A DNA stretch of 64,000 bases from Listeria fleischmannii subsp. fleischmannii LU2006-1 (GTDB lineage: Bacteria > Bacillota > Bacilli > Lactobacillales > Listeriaceae). Location of the stretch: positions 35,211-99,210 of the forward strand of contig NZ_ALWW01000004.1 of assembly GCF_000344175.1 (NCBI RefSeq), read 5' to 3'. Positions 46,392-56,641 of the stretch are shown one piece after another; the stretch's first letter is position 1, and each line of letters begins with the position of its first letter. The notes under the pieces are model-generated. The model made no database searches. It was not told the origin of the DNA and saw only the letters and a program-made list of their open reading frames with translations. The translations under genes were made by a program, and so were the position numbers.

Positions 46392-47591
46392 ATGAAAGTG
46401 ATAAAAGGAACGATTGCTTCGCCGAAAGGATTTTATGCGGACGGGAAACACGCGGGGCTAAAACGGAAAAGAAAAGACATCGGATGGATTTTTTCAGAAG
46501 TAAAAGCCAGTGCAGCCGCTGTTTATACTACAAATCAAATTCAAGCAGCGCCCATCCAAGTGACGAAAAATGCGTTTAAACAAAGTGACACGCTTCAGGC
46601 GATTGTGGTAAATAGCGGAAGCGCCAATGCTTGTACAGGATCACGTGGCCTAGAGGATGCCTCTTATATGCAAAATTTTGCAGCTACTCAGTTAGGTGTT
46701 CAAAATGAAGAAGTGGCCGTTTGTTCCACAGGTGTTATTGGAGAATATTTAGCTCTTGATAAAATTACGGACGGAATAAGTCGTTTAGGTTTACAACACG
46801 GGCAAGCAAGTGATTTTGAAGAAGCGATTTTAACCACTGATACAAAGAAAAAACAAATCACCATACAAGAGATGATTGACGGAAAGTGTGTCACAATGAG
46901 CGGAGTCGCGAAAGGATCAGGAATGATTCACCCGAATATGGCAACGATGCTCGCTTTCGTGACAACAGATGCTACGATTTCAAGTGCGGACTTACAAATT
47001 TTGGTAAAAAAATTAGTGGATGAGACGTTTAATCAAATTACGGTGGATGGTGATACATCAACGAATGATACGGTGATTGTTATGGCAAATGGCCTAGCAA
47101 AAAATAAATCGCTCGTAGAAGAACATCCAGAATTTAGTAAATTTAAAGACATGTTGCGTGTTGTATTTGAACATTTAGCAAAAGCCATTGCAAGTGACGG
47201 GGAAGGGGCGACAAAACTTATCGAAGTGGCCGTTAAAGGCGCGACAAGTTCACTGGATGCTAGAATGATTGCGAAAAAAATTGTTTCATCAAGCCTAGTT
47301 AAAACGGCCATGTTTGGCGGTGACGCGAATTGGGGGCGAATCATTTGTGCGATTGGGTATTCTGGCGGCAGGTTTGCACCTGACTACATTTCGATTTCCG
47401 TAGGGCCCTACCAGATTTTAAACAAAAGTGAGGCTTGTATATACAGCGAAGAAGGGCTTCATACCTACTTAAATGAAACGGATGTGATTCGGATTGAAGC
47501 TGACTTGCATGTGGGGCTTGAAACTGGGCTTGCGTGGGGCTGCGATTTAAGTTATGACTATGTCAAAATTAACGCCTGCTACAGGACGTGA
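46392..47591 (+). CDS. argJ: Bifunctional ornithine acetyltransferase / N-acetylglutamate synthase (ArgJ)
   Basis: ArgJ recycles the acetyl group from acetylornithine to glutamate. The 399-residue precursor self-cleaves before a nucleophilic threonine in [15 protein letters not shown], giving alpha and beta chains. [11 protein letters not shown] is the family hallmark. The ATG follows AGAAGGGGG. It lies 15 bp after argC and 12 bp before argB. Confidence 0.96.
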   Translation: MKVIKGTIASPKGFYADGKHAGLKRKRKDIGWIFSEVKASAAAVYTTNQIQAAPIQVTKNAFKQSDTLQAIVVNSGSANACTGSRGLEDASYMQNFAATQLGVQNEEVAVCSTGVIGEYLALDKITDGISRLGLQHGQASDFEEAILTTDTKKKQITIQEMIDGKCVTMSGVAKGSGMIHPNMATMLAFVTTDATISSADLQILVKKLVDETFNQITVDGDTSTNDTVIVMANGLAKNKSLVEEHPEFSKFKDMLRVVFEHLAKAIASDGEGATKLIEVAVKGATSSLDARMIAKKIVSSSLVKTAMFGGDANWGRIICAIGYSGGRFAPDYISISVGPYQILNKSEACIYSEEGLHTYLNETDVIRIEADLHVGLETGLAWGCDLSYDYVKINACYRT

Positions 47592-47603
47592 AGGAGTTAT
47601 TTT

Positions 47604-48377
47604 ATGGAAGATATCATTGTAGTAAAACTTGGCGGGGGAGCCAGCGAATCACTCGATCAAGCATTTTTTAATCAAATTCGAAAATGGCGTGAAGAAAATA
47701 AAAAAATTGTGATTATACATGGCGGTGGGCATGCCATTAGTAAAATGATGGAGCACCTAGGCATCCCTGTTCAGATGAAAAAGGGTCGGCGGATAACATC
47801 GAAAGAAACGCTTGATGTTTCGAAAATGGTGTTAATTGGGCAAGTCCAGCCTGAAATTTCCACTAAGTTTCAAAAAGAAAATATTCCTCTTATCGGGTTA
47901 AATGCCAGCAATGCCCATTTACTTGAAGCCGTACCAACTGATGACGCTGAGCTCGGATTTGTCGGCGAGATAAGCCGTGTCAATACGCACTTTTTACAAG
48001 AAATTTTAACTTTAAATGCCGTCCTTCTCATTGCGCCACTTGGTCTTGATACAAATCACAATTGGTGGAATGTCAATGCGGATGTAGCCGCATCAGCTGT
48101 AGCTTCCGCCTTAAATGCGGATACTTTTTATTTACTAACTGATGTGCCTGGTGTTAAAAAAGAAGGCACACTTTTAAAGGCGATTACCCCTTTTCAAATC
48201 CAGGATTTAATTGAAAAAGGAGACGTCTTTGGCGGCATGATTCCCAAGCTAAAAAGCGCTGTTGGTGCTTCGCAAAATGGTGTTCAAAAAGTATATATCA
48301 CAAAGCAAATTGGGGTAGTTGGAACAGAAATAAAAAGGGAGGTGGGGCACAGTGACGCATTTATTTCCCACTTATAA
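47604..48377 (+). CDS. argB: Acetylglutamate kinase (ArgB)
   Basis: ArgB phosphorylates N-acetylglutamate. The 257-residue amino acid kinase has VKLGGGASES, IIHGGGHAIS and the C-terminal GGMIPKLKSAVGA, which bind ATP and substrate. The ATG follows AAGGAG. Its end overlaps argD by 26 bp. It lacks an obvious N-terminal arginine-feedback helix, suggesting the non-inhibited hexamer-less type, but this is inference. Confidence 0.95.
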   Translation: MEDIIVVKLGGGASESLDQAFFNQIRKWREENKKIVIIHGGGHAISKMMEHLGIPVQMKKGRRITSKETLDVSKMVLIGQVQPEISTKFQKENIPLIGLNASNAHLLEAVPTDDAELGFVGEISRVNTHFLQEILTLNAVLLIAPLGLDTNHNWWNVNADVAASAVASALNADTFYLLTDVPGVKKEGTLLKAITPFQIQDLIEKGDVFGGMIPKLKSAVGASQNGVQKVYITKQIGVVGTEIKREVGHSDAFISHL

Positions 48378-49488
48378 TCGTTTACCAATTGAACTTTCAA
48401 GAGGGAATGGAACAATCGTCTCTGATACACAAGGAAAAACTTATCTTGATTTCACAAGCGGTATTGGGGTTTGTAATTTAGGTCATGTGAACAACGAGGT
48501 GCATCAGGCGGTTAGCGCGCAACTGGCGCAAATTTGGCATACTTCGAATTTATTTTTAAACGAAAAACAGGAACGTGTGGCGGCGCTTCTTGCGAAAGAT
48601 AATTTAACGTATACCTTTTTTTGTAACAGCGGAGCCGAGGCAAATGAAGCGGCGATTAAGCTTGCGAGAAAGCACACGGGGCGCAATCAAGTTATTACAT
48701 TTCAACAATCATTTCACGGGAGAACGTACGGGGCGATGGCGGCGACAGGTCAGGATAAGGTGAAGCGTGGTTTTGGAGAAATGTTACCTGGTTTTAGTTA
48801 TGCGCCATTTAATGATTTTGAGGCACTTTTAGCGTTAGTCACTGAAGATGTCGCTTGTGTCATGTTAGAAATCATTCAAGGAGAAGGTGGCGTCCATCCT
48901 GCAAATGAGGATTTTCTGAAGAAAGTCGAGTCACTTTGCCATCAAAACGGGACACTGCTAATTATTGATGAGGTTCAAACCGGTATGGGGCGAACAGGTT
49001 TTATGTATGCATACGAAGCATACGGGATTAAACCAGACATCATCACACTTGCTAAAGGACTCGGTAACGGTTTACCAATTGGCGCCGTCGTTGGGGATGA
49101 AAAATTATTTTCGTCTTTTTCAAACGGGACGCATGGTTCAACTTTTGGGGGAAATCAAGTGGTGCTTTCAGCTAGTGAGGTGGTGGTGAAGCAAATATCT
49201 GACGCGGCTTTTCTAGCGGATGTGCAGAAAAAGGCGACTTCTTTTAGGCAGAAATTAGATACACTGCTGACATATCCGGTCGTAAAAGATGTGCGCGGCA
49301 GGGGTTTTTTACTTGGGATTGAACTTCAAACGGATGCAGCCGAAATACTAGAAAAAGCACGTGAAAATGGTTTGCTGCTTTTAACTGCGGGAGAAAAAGT
49401 CGTAAGAATCATGCCACCACTCACGGTTTCAGAGGACGAGCTTGATCGTGCGTTTTTCATTTTACAAACTATTTTAAGAGAAGGGTGA
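48352..49488 (+). CDS. argD: Acetylornithine aminotransferase (ArgD)
   Basis: A PLP transaminase of class III, 378 residues. It carries the [14 protein letters not shown] phosphate motif, the [13 protein letters not shown] aspartate motif and the PLP lysine in [14 protein letters not shown]. The start is a GTG at 48352 behind GGGAGGTGG, inside the argB 3' end (26-bp overlap). It converts N-acetylglutamate semialdehyde to N-acetylornithine. Confidence 0.95.
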   Translation: MTHLFPTYNRLPIELSRGNGTIVSDTQGKTYLDFTSGIGVCNLGHVNNEVHQAVSAQLAQIWHTSNLFLNEKQERVAALLAKDNLTYTFFCNSGAEANEAAIKLARKHTGRNQVITFQQSFHGRTYGAMAATGQDKVKRGFGEMLPGFSYAPFNDFEALLALVTEDVACVMLEIIQGEGGVHPANEDFLKKVESLCHQNGTLLIIDEVQTGMGRTGFMYAYEAYGIKPDIITLAKGLGNGLPIGAVVGDEKLFSSFSNGTHGSTFGGNQVVLSASEVVVKQISDAAFLADVQKKATSFRQKLDTLLTYPVVKDVRGRGFLLGIELQTDAAEILEKARENGLLLLTAGEKVVRIMPPLTVSEDELDRAFFILQTILREG

Positions 49489-49492
49489 TTCG

Positions 49493-50452
49493 ATGCAAGT
49501 AAAAGAGGAAAATACGTATGGAAAAGATATATTAACGCTTTTGGAATGGGAAAAAGAGGAGATTTTGGATATACTTACTCTTGCCCTAGATATGAAAACA
49601 AACCCCGCCGATTACAGCCATGCGCTTAGTGGGAAAATTCTAGGTATGATTTTTGATAAACCATCCACAAGAACGCGTGTATCGTTTGAAGCAGGAATGT
49701 TACAACTTGGCGGTCAAGCGATTGTAATGAATTCAAAAGAGCTTCAAATAGGTCGCGGAGAGCCGATTAAGGATACGGCAAAGGTGCTGGACGAATATTT
49801 AGATGCCATCATGATTCGTACCTTTAGCCATAAAAGTGTGGAAGAACTTGCGAGTTATGCAAAAATCCCAATAATAAACGGACTGACAGACGAACATCAT
49901 CCTTGTCAGGCGCTAGCTGACTTACTAACTATTTTTGAAATTAAAGATCAATTTGATGGCGTAAAACTCGCCTATATTGGGGACGGGAACAATGTATGCC
50001 ATTCACTTCTTTTAGCTTGTGCAAAAGTGGGGCTAGATATCACCTGTGCCACACCAGAAAATTATGCAGTGAATGGAGAAATCTTAGCACTAAGTCAACA
50101 GCTCGCAGAAAAAAGCGGATCGAAAATCATACAAACAACAGATGCAAAGTCTGCTACAAACGAGGCAGATTTTATCTATACAGATGTATGGACAAGCATG
50201 GGGCAAGAAGAGGAGAGCAAACTACGCTTACATGCTTTTTTGGAAAAATATCAAGTAAATGAAACGCTTGTGCGCTACGCAAAACCCAACTATCACTTCC
50301 TGCATTGTTTACCTGCTCATCGCGGTGAGGAAGTGACAAGTGAAGTGATTGACGATACCGAACATTCTCTTATATACCAACAAGCGGGCAACCGGTTACA
50401 CGTACAAAAAGCACTGCTTCTGACAATTTTAAAAGGATCTACCAGTCGGTAG
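49493..50452 (+). CDS. argF: Ornithine carbamoyltransferase (ArgF)
   Basis: ArgF makes citrulline from ornithine and carbamoyl phosphate. The 319-residue protein has the STRTRVSFE carbamoyl phosphate site, HPCQALADL and [11 protein letters not shown]. It is the last gene of the operon; argG and argH are not here and no carAB follows, so the path to arginine must continue elsewhere. The TAG stop lies inside a hairpin (50432-50459) flanking element copy C. Confidence 0.96.
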   Translation: MQVKEENTYGKDILTLLEWEKEEILDILTLALDMKTNPADYSHALSGKILGMIFDKPSTRTRVSFEAGMLQLGGQAIVMNSKELQIGRGEPIKDTAKVLDEYLDAIMIRTFSHKSVEELASYAKIPIINGLTDEHHPCQALADLLTIFEIKDQFDGVKLAYIGDGNNVCHSLLLACAKVGLDITCATPENYAVNGEILALSQQLAEKSGSKIIQTTDAKSATNEADFIYTDVWTSMGQEEESKLRLHAFLEKYQVNETLVRYAKPNYHFLHCLPAHRGEEVTSEVIDDTEHSLIYQQAGNRLHVQKALLLTILKGSTSR

Positions 50453-50459
50453 ATCCTTT
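50432..50459. terminator. Hairpin overlapping the argF stop; distal hairpin of element copy C
   Basis: AAAGGATCTACC pairs with GGTAGATCCTTT around AGTC. Read on the minus strand it is the distal copy after nadK and is followed by TTTTAAAATT. Read on the plus strand it would end argF, but the T tract is short before the element begins. Confidence 0.75.
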
Positions 50460-50633
50460 CAGACTGCTGACAAACGGCAATCTTCGTTGTTAGCGCCTCC
50501 GTTCCGAGGTTCACGTACTCGAGTACGCTCCACTTCGGTACTCGGCACTGCTAGAATCTCACCATTTGTCAGCAGTCTGATTTTGGTGAGAAGCGTTTTG
50601 TTTGGCGTAATCTTTGAGTTTTTCTACAAGCTG
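50460..50633 (-). repeat. 174-bp terminator-associated palindromic element, copy C
   Basis: Copy C has the same ends and length as A and B but is on the minus strand, matching the direction of nadK, not argF. It carries CTGCTGACAAA / TTTGTCAGCAG arms and the perfect CGTACTCGAGTACG core (50514-50527). It is closest to copy B in the core. It fills the 215-bp gap between the convergent genes. Confidence 0.9.
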
Positions 50634-50661
50634 AAAGAATCTACCGACTGGTAGATTCTTT
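50634..50661 (-). terminator. nadK terminator hairpin, proximal copy (no T tract)
   Basis: AAAGAATCTACC pairs with GGTAGATTCTTT around GACT. It is the reverse complement of the distal hairpin except for one compensated base pair (G-C to A-T). On the minus strand it is followed by the element and not by a T run. Confidence 0.8.
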
Positions 50662-50667
50662 GTTTGA

Positions 50668-51468
50668 TTATAAGAAATTGCGTTTTACTTTGTCCCAGAA
50701 TGAATTATCAGGAAGTTTAATGATATTAATAAAGCGGTCTCCAACTTCTAAATGAATTTCATGAACATGTTGAATACTTAAGGCTTCACTGTCCATCCCA
50801 ATTAACGGAAATTCATTATTTCCTTCAGAACCTAAAACAATTTTAAGCTTCCTTTTTGGACTTAAAATAAAGGAAGAACCTAGCGTTCTAAAACGGTTGT
50901 TGTTAAGTGAAGCTAGTTCACTTACTTGCATCGAAGGAAGAAGTGGATCAACAATGGACCCGTTAACAGATTTATTATAGGCTGTACTTCCGGTTGGTGT
51001 TGAAATAACCATCCCATCCCCGCGGAATGTTTCAAAGTGGCTTCCATTAATATACAAATCCATCGTAAGGGTCCGAATGATAGATGAACGAATGTTAAAT
51101 TCATTTAAAACATAAAAGGCTTTAGTATTATTGACTGTTCCGTAAATCGTTGGGTATCTTCTAACAAGCCAGCGCTCTTCAGAAGCGGCTTTAATGATTT
51201 CATCTAATTGATGAATGTGGAAATCACAATACTGTCCAAGTTGTTCCGTAAGGGCGATTCCAGCATATAAACAATCCTGACGGTAGTTGGTTTCACGTAC
51301 AGATTTTAGAAAAGCACCGTCACCGCCAATGCTGATGATTACAGTAGCTTTTTGATAATCTTCTGTTAGTTCAAAACCATAATCTGTCGTAATCTTCTTT
51401 AAGTCTTTCGCAATTTTGTGCAATTCCTCTGTTTTTCGGTAAGAAAAGTGGAAAATTTGTTTTGACAT
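50668..51468 (-). CDS. nadK: NAD kinase
   Basis: NadK makes NADP from NAD and ATP. The 266-residue protein has the family motifs SIGGDGAFLKSV and GDGMVISTPTGSTAYNKSV. The ATG at 51468 follows TGGAGGGA; an upstream in-frame ATG overlaps this site. Listeria genomes carry two NAD kinase genes; this is the one between argF and tpx. Element copy C lies after it. Confidence 0.93.
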   Translation of the reverse strand: MSKQIFHFSYRKTEELHKIAKDLKKITTDYGFELTEDYQKATVIISIGGDGAFLKSVRETNYRQDCLYAGIALTEQLGQYCDFHIHQLDEIIKAASEERWLVRRYPTIYGTVNNTKAFYVLNEFNIRSSIIRTLTMDLYINGSHFETFRGDGMVISTPTGSTAYNKSVNGSIVDPLLPSMQVSELASLNNNRFRTLGSSFILSPKRKLKIVLGSEGNNEFPLIGMDSEALSIQHVHEIHLEVGDRFINIIKLPDNSFWDKVKRNFL

Positions 51469-51768
51469 GTTTGTCCCTCCAGTGGCCATTTCAAAATTTA
51501 GAATAAAAACTTCCTTCTTATCATATCACGCTTTTCAAAAGATTGCTTTTTAAAACTGAATTTTTTAGCTGTCTCATTGTTTTTCTCTTGATACGCTAAA
51601 CGTTAGATGCCGCTTTTACACCGCGAAAACAAGGAATGGCTGATATGATGAAAAAAACGGCGGTTGTGCATAAAAATTTAATTGCGCTACCGGAAAGCAG
51701 ATTAATGGCTTGAAGCATTAAATTTCCTTACAATAGAGTAGTGTAGAAGGTTAAAGGAGGAGAAAGAG
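51469..51768 (+). other. Intergenic region before tpx
   Basis: The 300-bp gap holds a weak -10 candidate (TACAAT at about 51736-51741) and a possible 22-codon ORF (51645-51713) with AAGGA eight bases upstream. I see no terminator or repeat. The small ORF is not supported by anything beyond its start site. Confidence 0.3.
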
Positions 51769-52266
51769 ATGACAAATGTAACTTTTAAAGGGAATGCTGT
51801 AACGCTTCTCGGAAATGAACAAAAAGTGGGCGATATAGCGCCTGATTTCACCGTTTTAAATCGAGATTTAGAGCCAGTTACGCTACATGATTTTGATGGT
51901 TCGGTGCGTATTATTAGTGTCGTACCCTCCATTGATACAAGTGTGTGCTCGCAACAAACTCGACGTTTTAATGAAGAAGCAAGTGGTTTAGAAAATACGG
52001 TAGTTTTAACTGTTTCTGTTGACCTACCATTCGCTCAGAAAAAATGGTGTGCGGCGGAAGGCTTGGAGAATGTCATTACGCTTTCTGATCATCGCGACTT
52101 ATCGTTTGGTAAGGCTTACGGCGTTGTCATGAAGGAGCTGCGTCTCCTTGCGCGTTCTGTATTTGTTGTAGACGCTGCGGGTAAAATTGTTCACGCGGAA
52201 TATGTTTCAGAAGGAACGAATCATCCGGATTATGAAAAAGCCATTGAAAGTGCTAAAAAAGCCTGA
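51769..52266 (+). CDS. tpx: Thiol peroxidase (Tpx)
   Basis: Tpx is an atypical 2-Cys peroxiredoxin that reduces peroxides with thioredoxin. The 165-residue protein has the peroxidatic cysteine in [15 protein letters not shown] and the resolving cysteine in [12 protein letters not shown], both as expected. The ATG follows AAAGGAGGAG. It is monocistronic with its own terminator, upstream of the YtxK-like methyltransferase, the usual Bacilli order. Confidence 0.96.
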   Translation: MTNVTFKGNAVTLLGNEQKVGDIAPDFTVLNRDLEPVTLHDFDGSVRIISVVPSIDTSVCSQQTRRFNEEASGLENTVVLTVSVDLPFAQKKWCAAEGLENVITLSDHRDLSFGKAYGVVMKELRLLARSVFVVDAAGKIVHAEYVSEGTNHPDYEKAIESAKKA

Positions 52267-52269
52267 TTT

Positions 52270-52309
52270 AAAAACAGCTTCCTAAACAATTACGGGAAGC
52301 TGTTTTCCT
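52270..52309 (+). terminator. Intrinsic terminator after tpx
   Basis: AAACAGCTTCC pairs with GGGAAGCTGTTT (one G-U) and is followed by TTCCT. Confidence 0.8.
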
Positions 52310-52448
52310 GTATTAATTTTGTCTATAAACTGTATTAAAAACTGGACAAAAAAGCATTTTCTTTTAAAAGAAAATGCTTTTAAGTTCGCTAGAAATGCTG
52401 TATAATGTTTTGTGGTGTTAGTAATGAAAAAAATTCGAGGTGTTATTT

Positions 52449-53459
52449 TTGGCAAATACAGCAACTCCGGAAATATTTCAAGTGCTTGATGAAACAGCCA
52501 TTATTTTGCAAAACGCGTTAGAAATGAGCTATTTGGAAGCGGTTTATGAAACAAGTGAGAATTTATTTCAGCATGAAGTTTTACAAAAAGATGAGCTTTC
52601 TTCTGAGCAAGTCGAAAAATTGATGGCTCAATATGAGAAGATTCAATTGGATGATTTTGCGCCAGAAGAAATTCGAAAAAGCTTTCAACTTGCACTTTTA
52701 AAAGGTATGAAACACGGAATTCAAATGAATCATCAAATGACGCCGGATTCTATAGGTTTTATTTTAACTTACCTAGTAGAGAAGGCTATGAAATCGAAAG
52801 AACAAATTGCGGTGCTTGACCCAGCTGTTGGGACAGCCAACTTATTAACCACCATGATGAACCAGCTTCATTTAAATGACAAAGTTGCTGTTACGGCTAC
52901 TGGTGTGGAAGTCGATGATTTGCTTATTTCGCTTGCCCTCGTAAGTGCTGATTTACAGGGAATCTCGATTAATTTGCTTCATCAAGATGGGCTTAGCAAT
53001 TTACTTGTCGACCCGGTTGATGTTGTCATTAGCGATTTGCCGATTGGATATTATCCAAATGATGCTCGCGCAGCGGATTTTGAATTGCACCGTGCAGAGG
53101 GACATTCATTTGCTCACTATTTATTTATTGAGCAAGGTATGCGCTATACGAAACCAGGTGGCTATTTATTTTTCCTTGTACCTGATGCAATGTTTCAAAC
53201 AAGTGATTTTGCGAAACTGGATCGTTTTGTAAAAAAACACGGTTATATGCAAGGAATCATTAAATTACCAGATTCATTATTTAAGTCTGAAGAAGCACGA
53301 AAAAGCATTTTAATGTTACAAAAAGGCGGAGAAAATGTCCGCCCACCAAAAGAAGTTTTACTGGCCAATCTATCTTCACTTTCTGATTCGCGTGTGACAG
53401 CGCCAATCTTGGCACAGATTGAAGATTGGTTCCGTGAAAATAAACGAGAAGGGAATTGA
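52449..53459 (+). CDS. ytxK: Class I SAM-dependent methyltransferase (YtxK, N6-adenine MTase fold)
   Basis: A 336-residue protein with a helical N-terminus and a HsdM-like MTase domain: [13 protein letters not shown] (SAM motif I) and [11 protein letters not shown], an altered NPPY catalytic motif. The change from NPP to DLP makes DNA methylation uncertain. The start is TTG at 52449 behind GAGGTG; a TATAAT is at 52401-52406. The ackA start is 10 bp after its end, so the two are probably one transcript, as in Bacillus. Confidence 0.85.
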   Translation: MANTATPEIFQVLDETAIILQNALEMSYLEAVYETSENLFQHEVLQKDELSSEQVEKLMAQYEKIQLDDFAPEEIRKSFQLALLKGMKHGIQMNHQMTPDSIGFILTYLVEKAMKSKEQIAVLDPAVGTANLLTTMMNQLHLNDKVAVTATGVEVDDLLISLALVSADLQGISINLLHQDGLSNLLVDPVDVVISDLPIGYYPNDARAADFELHRAEGHSFAHYLFIEQGMRYTKPGGYLFFLVPDAMFQTSDFAKLDRFVKKHGYMQGIIKLPDSLFKSEEARKSILMLQKGGENVRPPKEVLLANLSSLSDSRVTAPILAQIEDWFRENKREGN

Positions 53460-53469
53460 ACTAAAGAAA

Positions 53470-54666
53470 ATGGAAAAAACAATTGCGATTAACGCTGGAA
53501 GCTCATCACTTAAATTTCAACTTTATGATATGCCATCTGAGGAAGTTATTACAAAGGGGATTGTAGAGCGTATTGGTCTTAAAGATTCAATTTTTACAAT
53601 TTCTGTTGACGGAGAAAAAATCACAGAAACAACTGATATTCCGGATCATGAAGTAGCTGTTCAAATGCTTTTAGAAAAATTAATTTCTCATAACATTATT
53701 TCGTCCTACGATGAAATTACAGGTGTAGGACACCGTGTTGTTCATGGTGGAGAAAAATTCCCTGATTCTGTATTTATTGATGAACAAGTGATTCAAGACA
53801 TCGAAGAACTTTCCGAACTTGCGCCACTTCATAATCCTGCTAACGTAACAGGAATTAAAGCCTTCAAAAAAATCTTACCAGATATTATTTCAGTAGCTGT
53901 TTTTGATACAGCCTTTCACCAAACAATGCCAGAAGCAAGCTATTTATACAGTTTACCGTATAGCTATTATAAAGATTTTGGCATTCGTAAATATGGTTTC
54001 CACGGAACAAGTCATAAATATGTTTCTGAGCGTGCAGCAGAACTTCTTGGACGCCCAGTTGAAGAACTTCGTTTACTAACTTGTCACCTTGGTAATGGCG
54101 CGAGTATCGCAGCTATTGAAGGCGGTAAATCAATGGATACATCCATGGGCTTCACGCCACTTGCTGGTGTTTCAATGGGAACACGTTCAGGTAACATTGA
54201 CCCAGCACTTATTCCTTTCATTATGGAAAAAACAGGGAAAACAGCAGAACAAGTTTTAGATGTGCTAAATAAAGAGTCTGGTATGCTTGGTGTATCTGGA
54301 ATTTCAAGTGATCTTCGTGACCTTGAACAAGAAGCTTCTAAAGGAAATGAACGCGCTGATTTAGCATTAGAAGTTTTTGTGGATCGAATTCACAAATATA
54401 TTGGCTCCTATGCTGCTCGTATGAACGGTGTTGATGCGATTATCTTTACGGCTGGTATCGGCGAAAATAGCTCTTTCATTCGCGAACGTGTTTTACGTGG
54501 ATTAGAGTTTATGGGCGTATACTGGGATCCGGCACTTAACCAAGTTCGCGGCGAAGAAGCATTCCTAAACTACCCGCACTCACCAGTTAAAGTAATTGTT
54601 ATTCCAACAAATGAAGAATTGATGATTGCACGTGATGTGGAACGCATCAAAAGTAATCGTGCATAA
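53470..54666 (+). CDS. ackA: Acetate kinase (AckA)
   Basis: AckA interconverts acetyl phosphate and acetate with ATP, key for overflow metabolism. The 398-residue ASKHA-fold enzyme has [41 protein letters not shown] and FTAGIGENS. The ATG at 53470 gives the family N-terminus [13 protein letters not shown]; a longer upstream frame is not supported. It follows ytxK closely. Together with adhE (start of window) it represents the two fates of acetyl-CoA. Confidence 0.96.
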   Translation: MEKTIAINAGSSSLKFQLYDMPSEEVITKGIVERIGLKDSIFTISVDGEKITETTDIPDHEVAVQMLLEKLISHNIISSYDEITGVGHRVVHGGEKFPDSVFIDEQVIQDIEELSELAPLHNPANVTGIKAFKKILPDIISVAVFDTAFHQTMPEASYLYSLPYSYYKDFGIRKYGFHGTSHKYVSERAAELLGRPVEELRLLTCHLGNGASIAAIEGGKSMDTSMGFTPLAGVSMGTRSGNIDPALIPFIMEKTGKTAEQVLDVLNKESGMLGVSGISSDLRDLEQEASKGNERADLALEVFVDRIHKYIGSYAARMNGVDAIIFTAGIGENSSFIRERVLRGLEFMGVYWDPALNQVRGEEAFLNYPHSPVKVIVIPTNEELMIARDVERIKSNRA

Positions 54667-54708
54667 TAAAAAAGCGCCTTTCTAAAATTTAGAAAGGCAC
54701 TTTTTAAT
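54667..54708. terminator. Terminator after ackA
   Basis: AAAGCGCCTTTCTAAA pairs with TTTAGAAAGGCACTTT (one mismatch), flanked by A and T tracts. Confidence 0.85.
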
Positions 54709-54718
54709 TCATCTCATT

Positions 54719-55177
54719 TTATTCCGCGTATTCAGGTTCGTCATTTCTTACAACGAGAACATCGCAAGGGGAGTGACGAATAATGTATTCAGAAACACTA
54801 CCAATAAGTAAACGTTCTACAGCATTTAACCCTGTTGCACCACACATGATTAAATCTGCTTGGAATGCTTTCGCGGCTTCTTTTGTAATCGCTGTTTTTG
54901 GAGACCCATATTCAATATATGTTTCTACTTTTGTAACGCCGCCTTTTAAAGCATCCTCTTTATAGCCACTTAATAACTCATCCGCATATTCCGTTGCTTT
55001 ATCTGCCATGCTCGTATCATAGTTTGCCACCGATGAAAAAGCACGAGTATCAATGACATGAACAAGTCCAAGCGAACCATCATTTCGTTTCGCCACTTGA
55101 ATCGCTTTTTGAAAAGCACGCTCCGCTTCTTTTGATCCATCCACCGCAACAAGCACTCGTTTGTATTGTTGTAACAT
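54719..55177 (-). CDS. Universal stress protein (UspA family)
   Basis: A 152-residue UspA-like protein with the ATP-binding GATGLNAVERLLIGS pattern (G-x2-G-x9-G-S). The start is ATG at 55177, behind GGGAGGG, giving the MLQQYKRVLVAVDGS beginning; an upstream in-frame codon adds five residues. A GGGTAA-like -10 with a partial -35 is upstream, so sigma-B control is possible but not sure. It converges with ackA. Confidence 0.9.
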   Translation of the reverse strand: MLQQYKRVLVAVDGSKEAERAFQKAIQVAKRNDGSLGLVHVIDTRAFSSVANYDTSMADKATEYADELLSGYKEDALKGGVTKVETYIEYGSPKTAITKEAAKAFQADLIMCGATGLNAVERLLIGSVSEYIIRHSPCDVLVVRNDEPEYAE

Positions 55178-55379
55178 AAAAAACCCTCCCAAGATTATTT
55201 TTTTCTATACCTTATATTTTACCCCTTTTTTTGAAAAACAACCATAAAAATCGTGAAAATTTTTAGATAATAAGAGGCGTTTTAAGTCGCTCGTTTTATC
55301 TAACAAAAGTTTGTGAGGGAAATCGCATAAAGGCAGGGCGTGAGCTGAAGAAAAAAATGTTAAAATTCGAGTTTTATTA

Positions 55380-55409
55380 TTGCTCAATTTAGGAATATTG
55401 TGTTAAAAT
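55380..55409 (+). promoter_or_regulatory. Promoter of ald
   Basis: TTGCTC (55380-55385) and TAAAAT (55404-55409) are 18 bp apart. Confidence 0.5.
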
Positions 55410-55414
55410 TTAAA

Positions 55415-55429
55415 TGTAAGCGGTTAACA
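55415..55429 (+). promoter_or_regulatory. cre-like sequence upstream of ald
   Basis: TGTAAGCGGTTAACA resembles a cre with one extra base in the right arm. It overlaps the likely start site of ald, suggesting possible CcpA repression. Confidence 0.3.
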
Positions 55430-55464
55430 TTAGGGCTATATCCCTACAAAAAGGAGAGATTGTA

Positions 55465-56595
55465 ATGATTATTGGTGTACCGAAAGAGATTAAAAACAAT
55501 GAAAACCGAGTAGCAATGACACCAGCAAGTGTACTTTCATATATAAATGCTGGTCACGCCGTTTTAGTGGAAAAAAATGCTGGCTTAGGTTCCAATTTCC
55601 ATGATGATGACTATATTCAGGCGGGGGCGAAAATAGTAGCAACAGCACAAGAAGCATGGGATGCGGAAATGGTCGTCAAAGTAAAAGAACCCATTGCTTC
55701 AGAATATCAATATTTCCGTGAAGGCTTACTGCTTTTCACATATTTACATTTAGCTAATGAACCAGAACTAACAGAAGCTTTGGTTAAAAATAAAGTAAAC
55801 AGTGTTGCGTATGAAACCGTAGAACTTGATGACCGATCGTTACCGCTTTTAAGTCCAATGAGTGAAGTGGCGGGACGCATGGCCACACAAATTGGTGCAC
55901 AGTTCTTACAAAAAATAAATGGTGGCATGGGCGTCTTGCTTAGCGGCGTACCAGGCGTTGAAAGAAGTAATGTTACGATTATCGGTGGCGGTATGGCAGG
56001 TACAAATGCAGCTAAAATTGCAATTGGTTTAGGCGCAAAAGTGACAATCCTAGATTTAAATTTACATCGACTTCGCGAATTAGATGATATTTTCGGAAAT
56101 GATGTTACAACGCTCATGAGTAATGATTTTAATATCGAAGAATCTGTGAAAAATTCTGATTTAGTCATCGGTGCCGTTTTAATCCCAGGAGCAAAAGCAC
56201 CAAAACTTGTAAAAGAACACATGGTCAAACAAATGAAACCAGGCTCTGTTTTAGTCGATATCGCCATCGATCAAGGTGGTATTTTTGAAACAAGTGATCG
56301 TGTAACTACTCATGATAATCCTACGTATGAAAAGTACGGGGTTGTTCATTACGCCGTAGCAAATATGCCGGGTGCCGTTCCACGTACGTCTACAATGGCA
56401 TTAACAAATGCTACACTTCAATATGGTTTAAAATTAGCCAATCAAGGTTTAATTCAAGCGGTAACAAATGATTTCCATCTTTATAAAGGTGTGAATACAT
56501 TTGAGGGGAATGTAACGTATCAGGCGGTGGCGCGCGATTTAGGTTATGATTACAAAGAACTTAGCGCCCTTTTAAATAACACAACCGCTAAATAG
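55465..56595 (+). CDS. ald: Alanine dehydrogenase (Ald)
   Basis: Ald interconverts L-alanine and pyruvate with NAD. The 376-residue protein has the N-terminal [19 protein letters not shown], catalytic lysine and histidine regions (VKVKEP, YLHLA), and the Rossmann motif [11 protein letters not shown]. The ATG follows AAGGAGAG. The gene is monocistronic, ends in a terminator shared with the GntR gene, and in L. monocytogenes is followed directly by pepQ, unlike here. Confidence 0.96.
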   Translation: MIIGVPKEIKNNENRVAMTPASVLSYINAGHAVLVEKNAGLGSNFHDDDYIQAGAKIVATAQEAWDAEMVVKVKEPIASEYQYFREGLLLFTYLHLANEPELTEALVKNKVNSVAYETVELDDRSLPLLSPMSEVAGRMATQIGAQFLQKINGGMGVLLSGVPGVERSNVTIIGGGMAGTNAAKIAIGLGAKVTILDLNLHRLRELDDIFGNDVTTLMSNDFNIEESVKNSDLVIGAVLIPGAKAPKLVKEHMVKQMKPGSVLVDIAIDQGGIFETSDRVTTHDNPTYEKYGVVHYAVANMPGAVPRTSTMALTNATLQYGLKLANQGLIQAVTNDFHLYKGVNTFEGNVTYQAVARDLGYDYKELSALLNNTTAK

Positions 56596-56597
56596 TA

Positions 56598-56641
56598 TCA
56601 AAAAAGTCGTGCTTGGCAAGTAGCCAAGCACGACTTTTTTA
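56598..56641. terminator. Bidirectional terminator after ald
   Basis: AAAAAAGTCGTGCTTGGC pairs perfectly with GCCAAGCACGACTTTTTT around AAGTA. Confidence 0.93.

Noticed and set aside
31038..50661. The three 174-bp elements as integron attC sites, CRISPR repeats or a group II intron
   Set aside because: There is no integrase, no Cas genes, no regular array, no domain V-like or reverse-transcriptase sequence. The locus-specific flanking hairpins do not fit a fixed attachment site.
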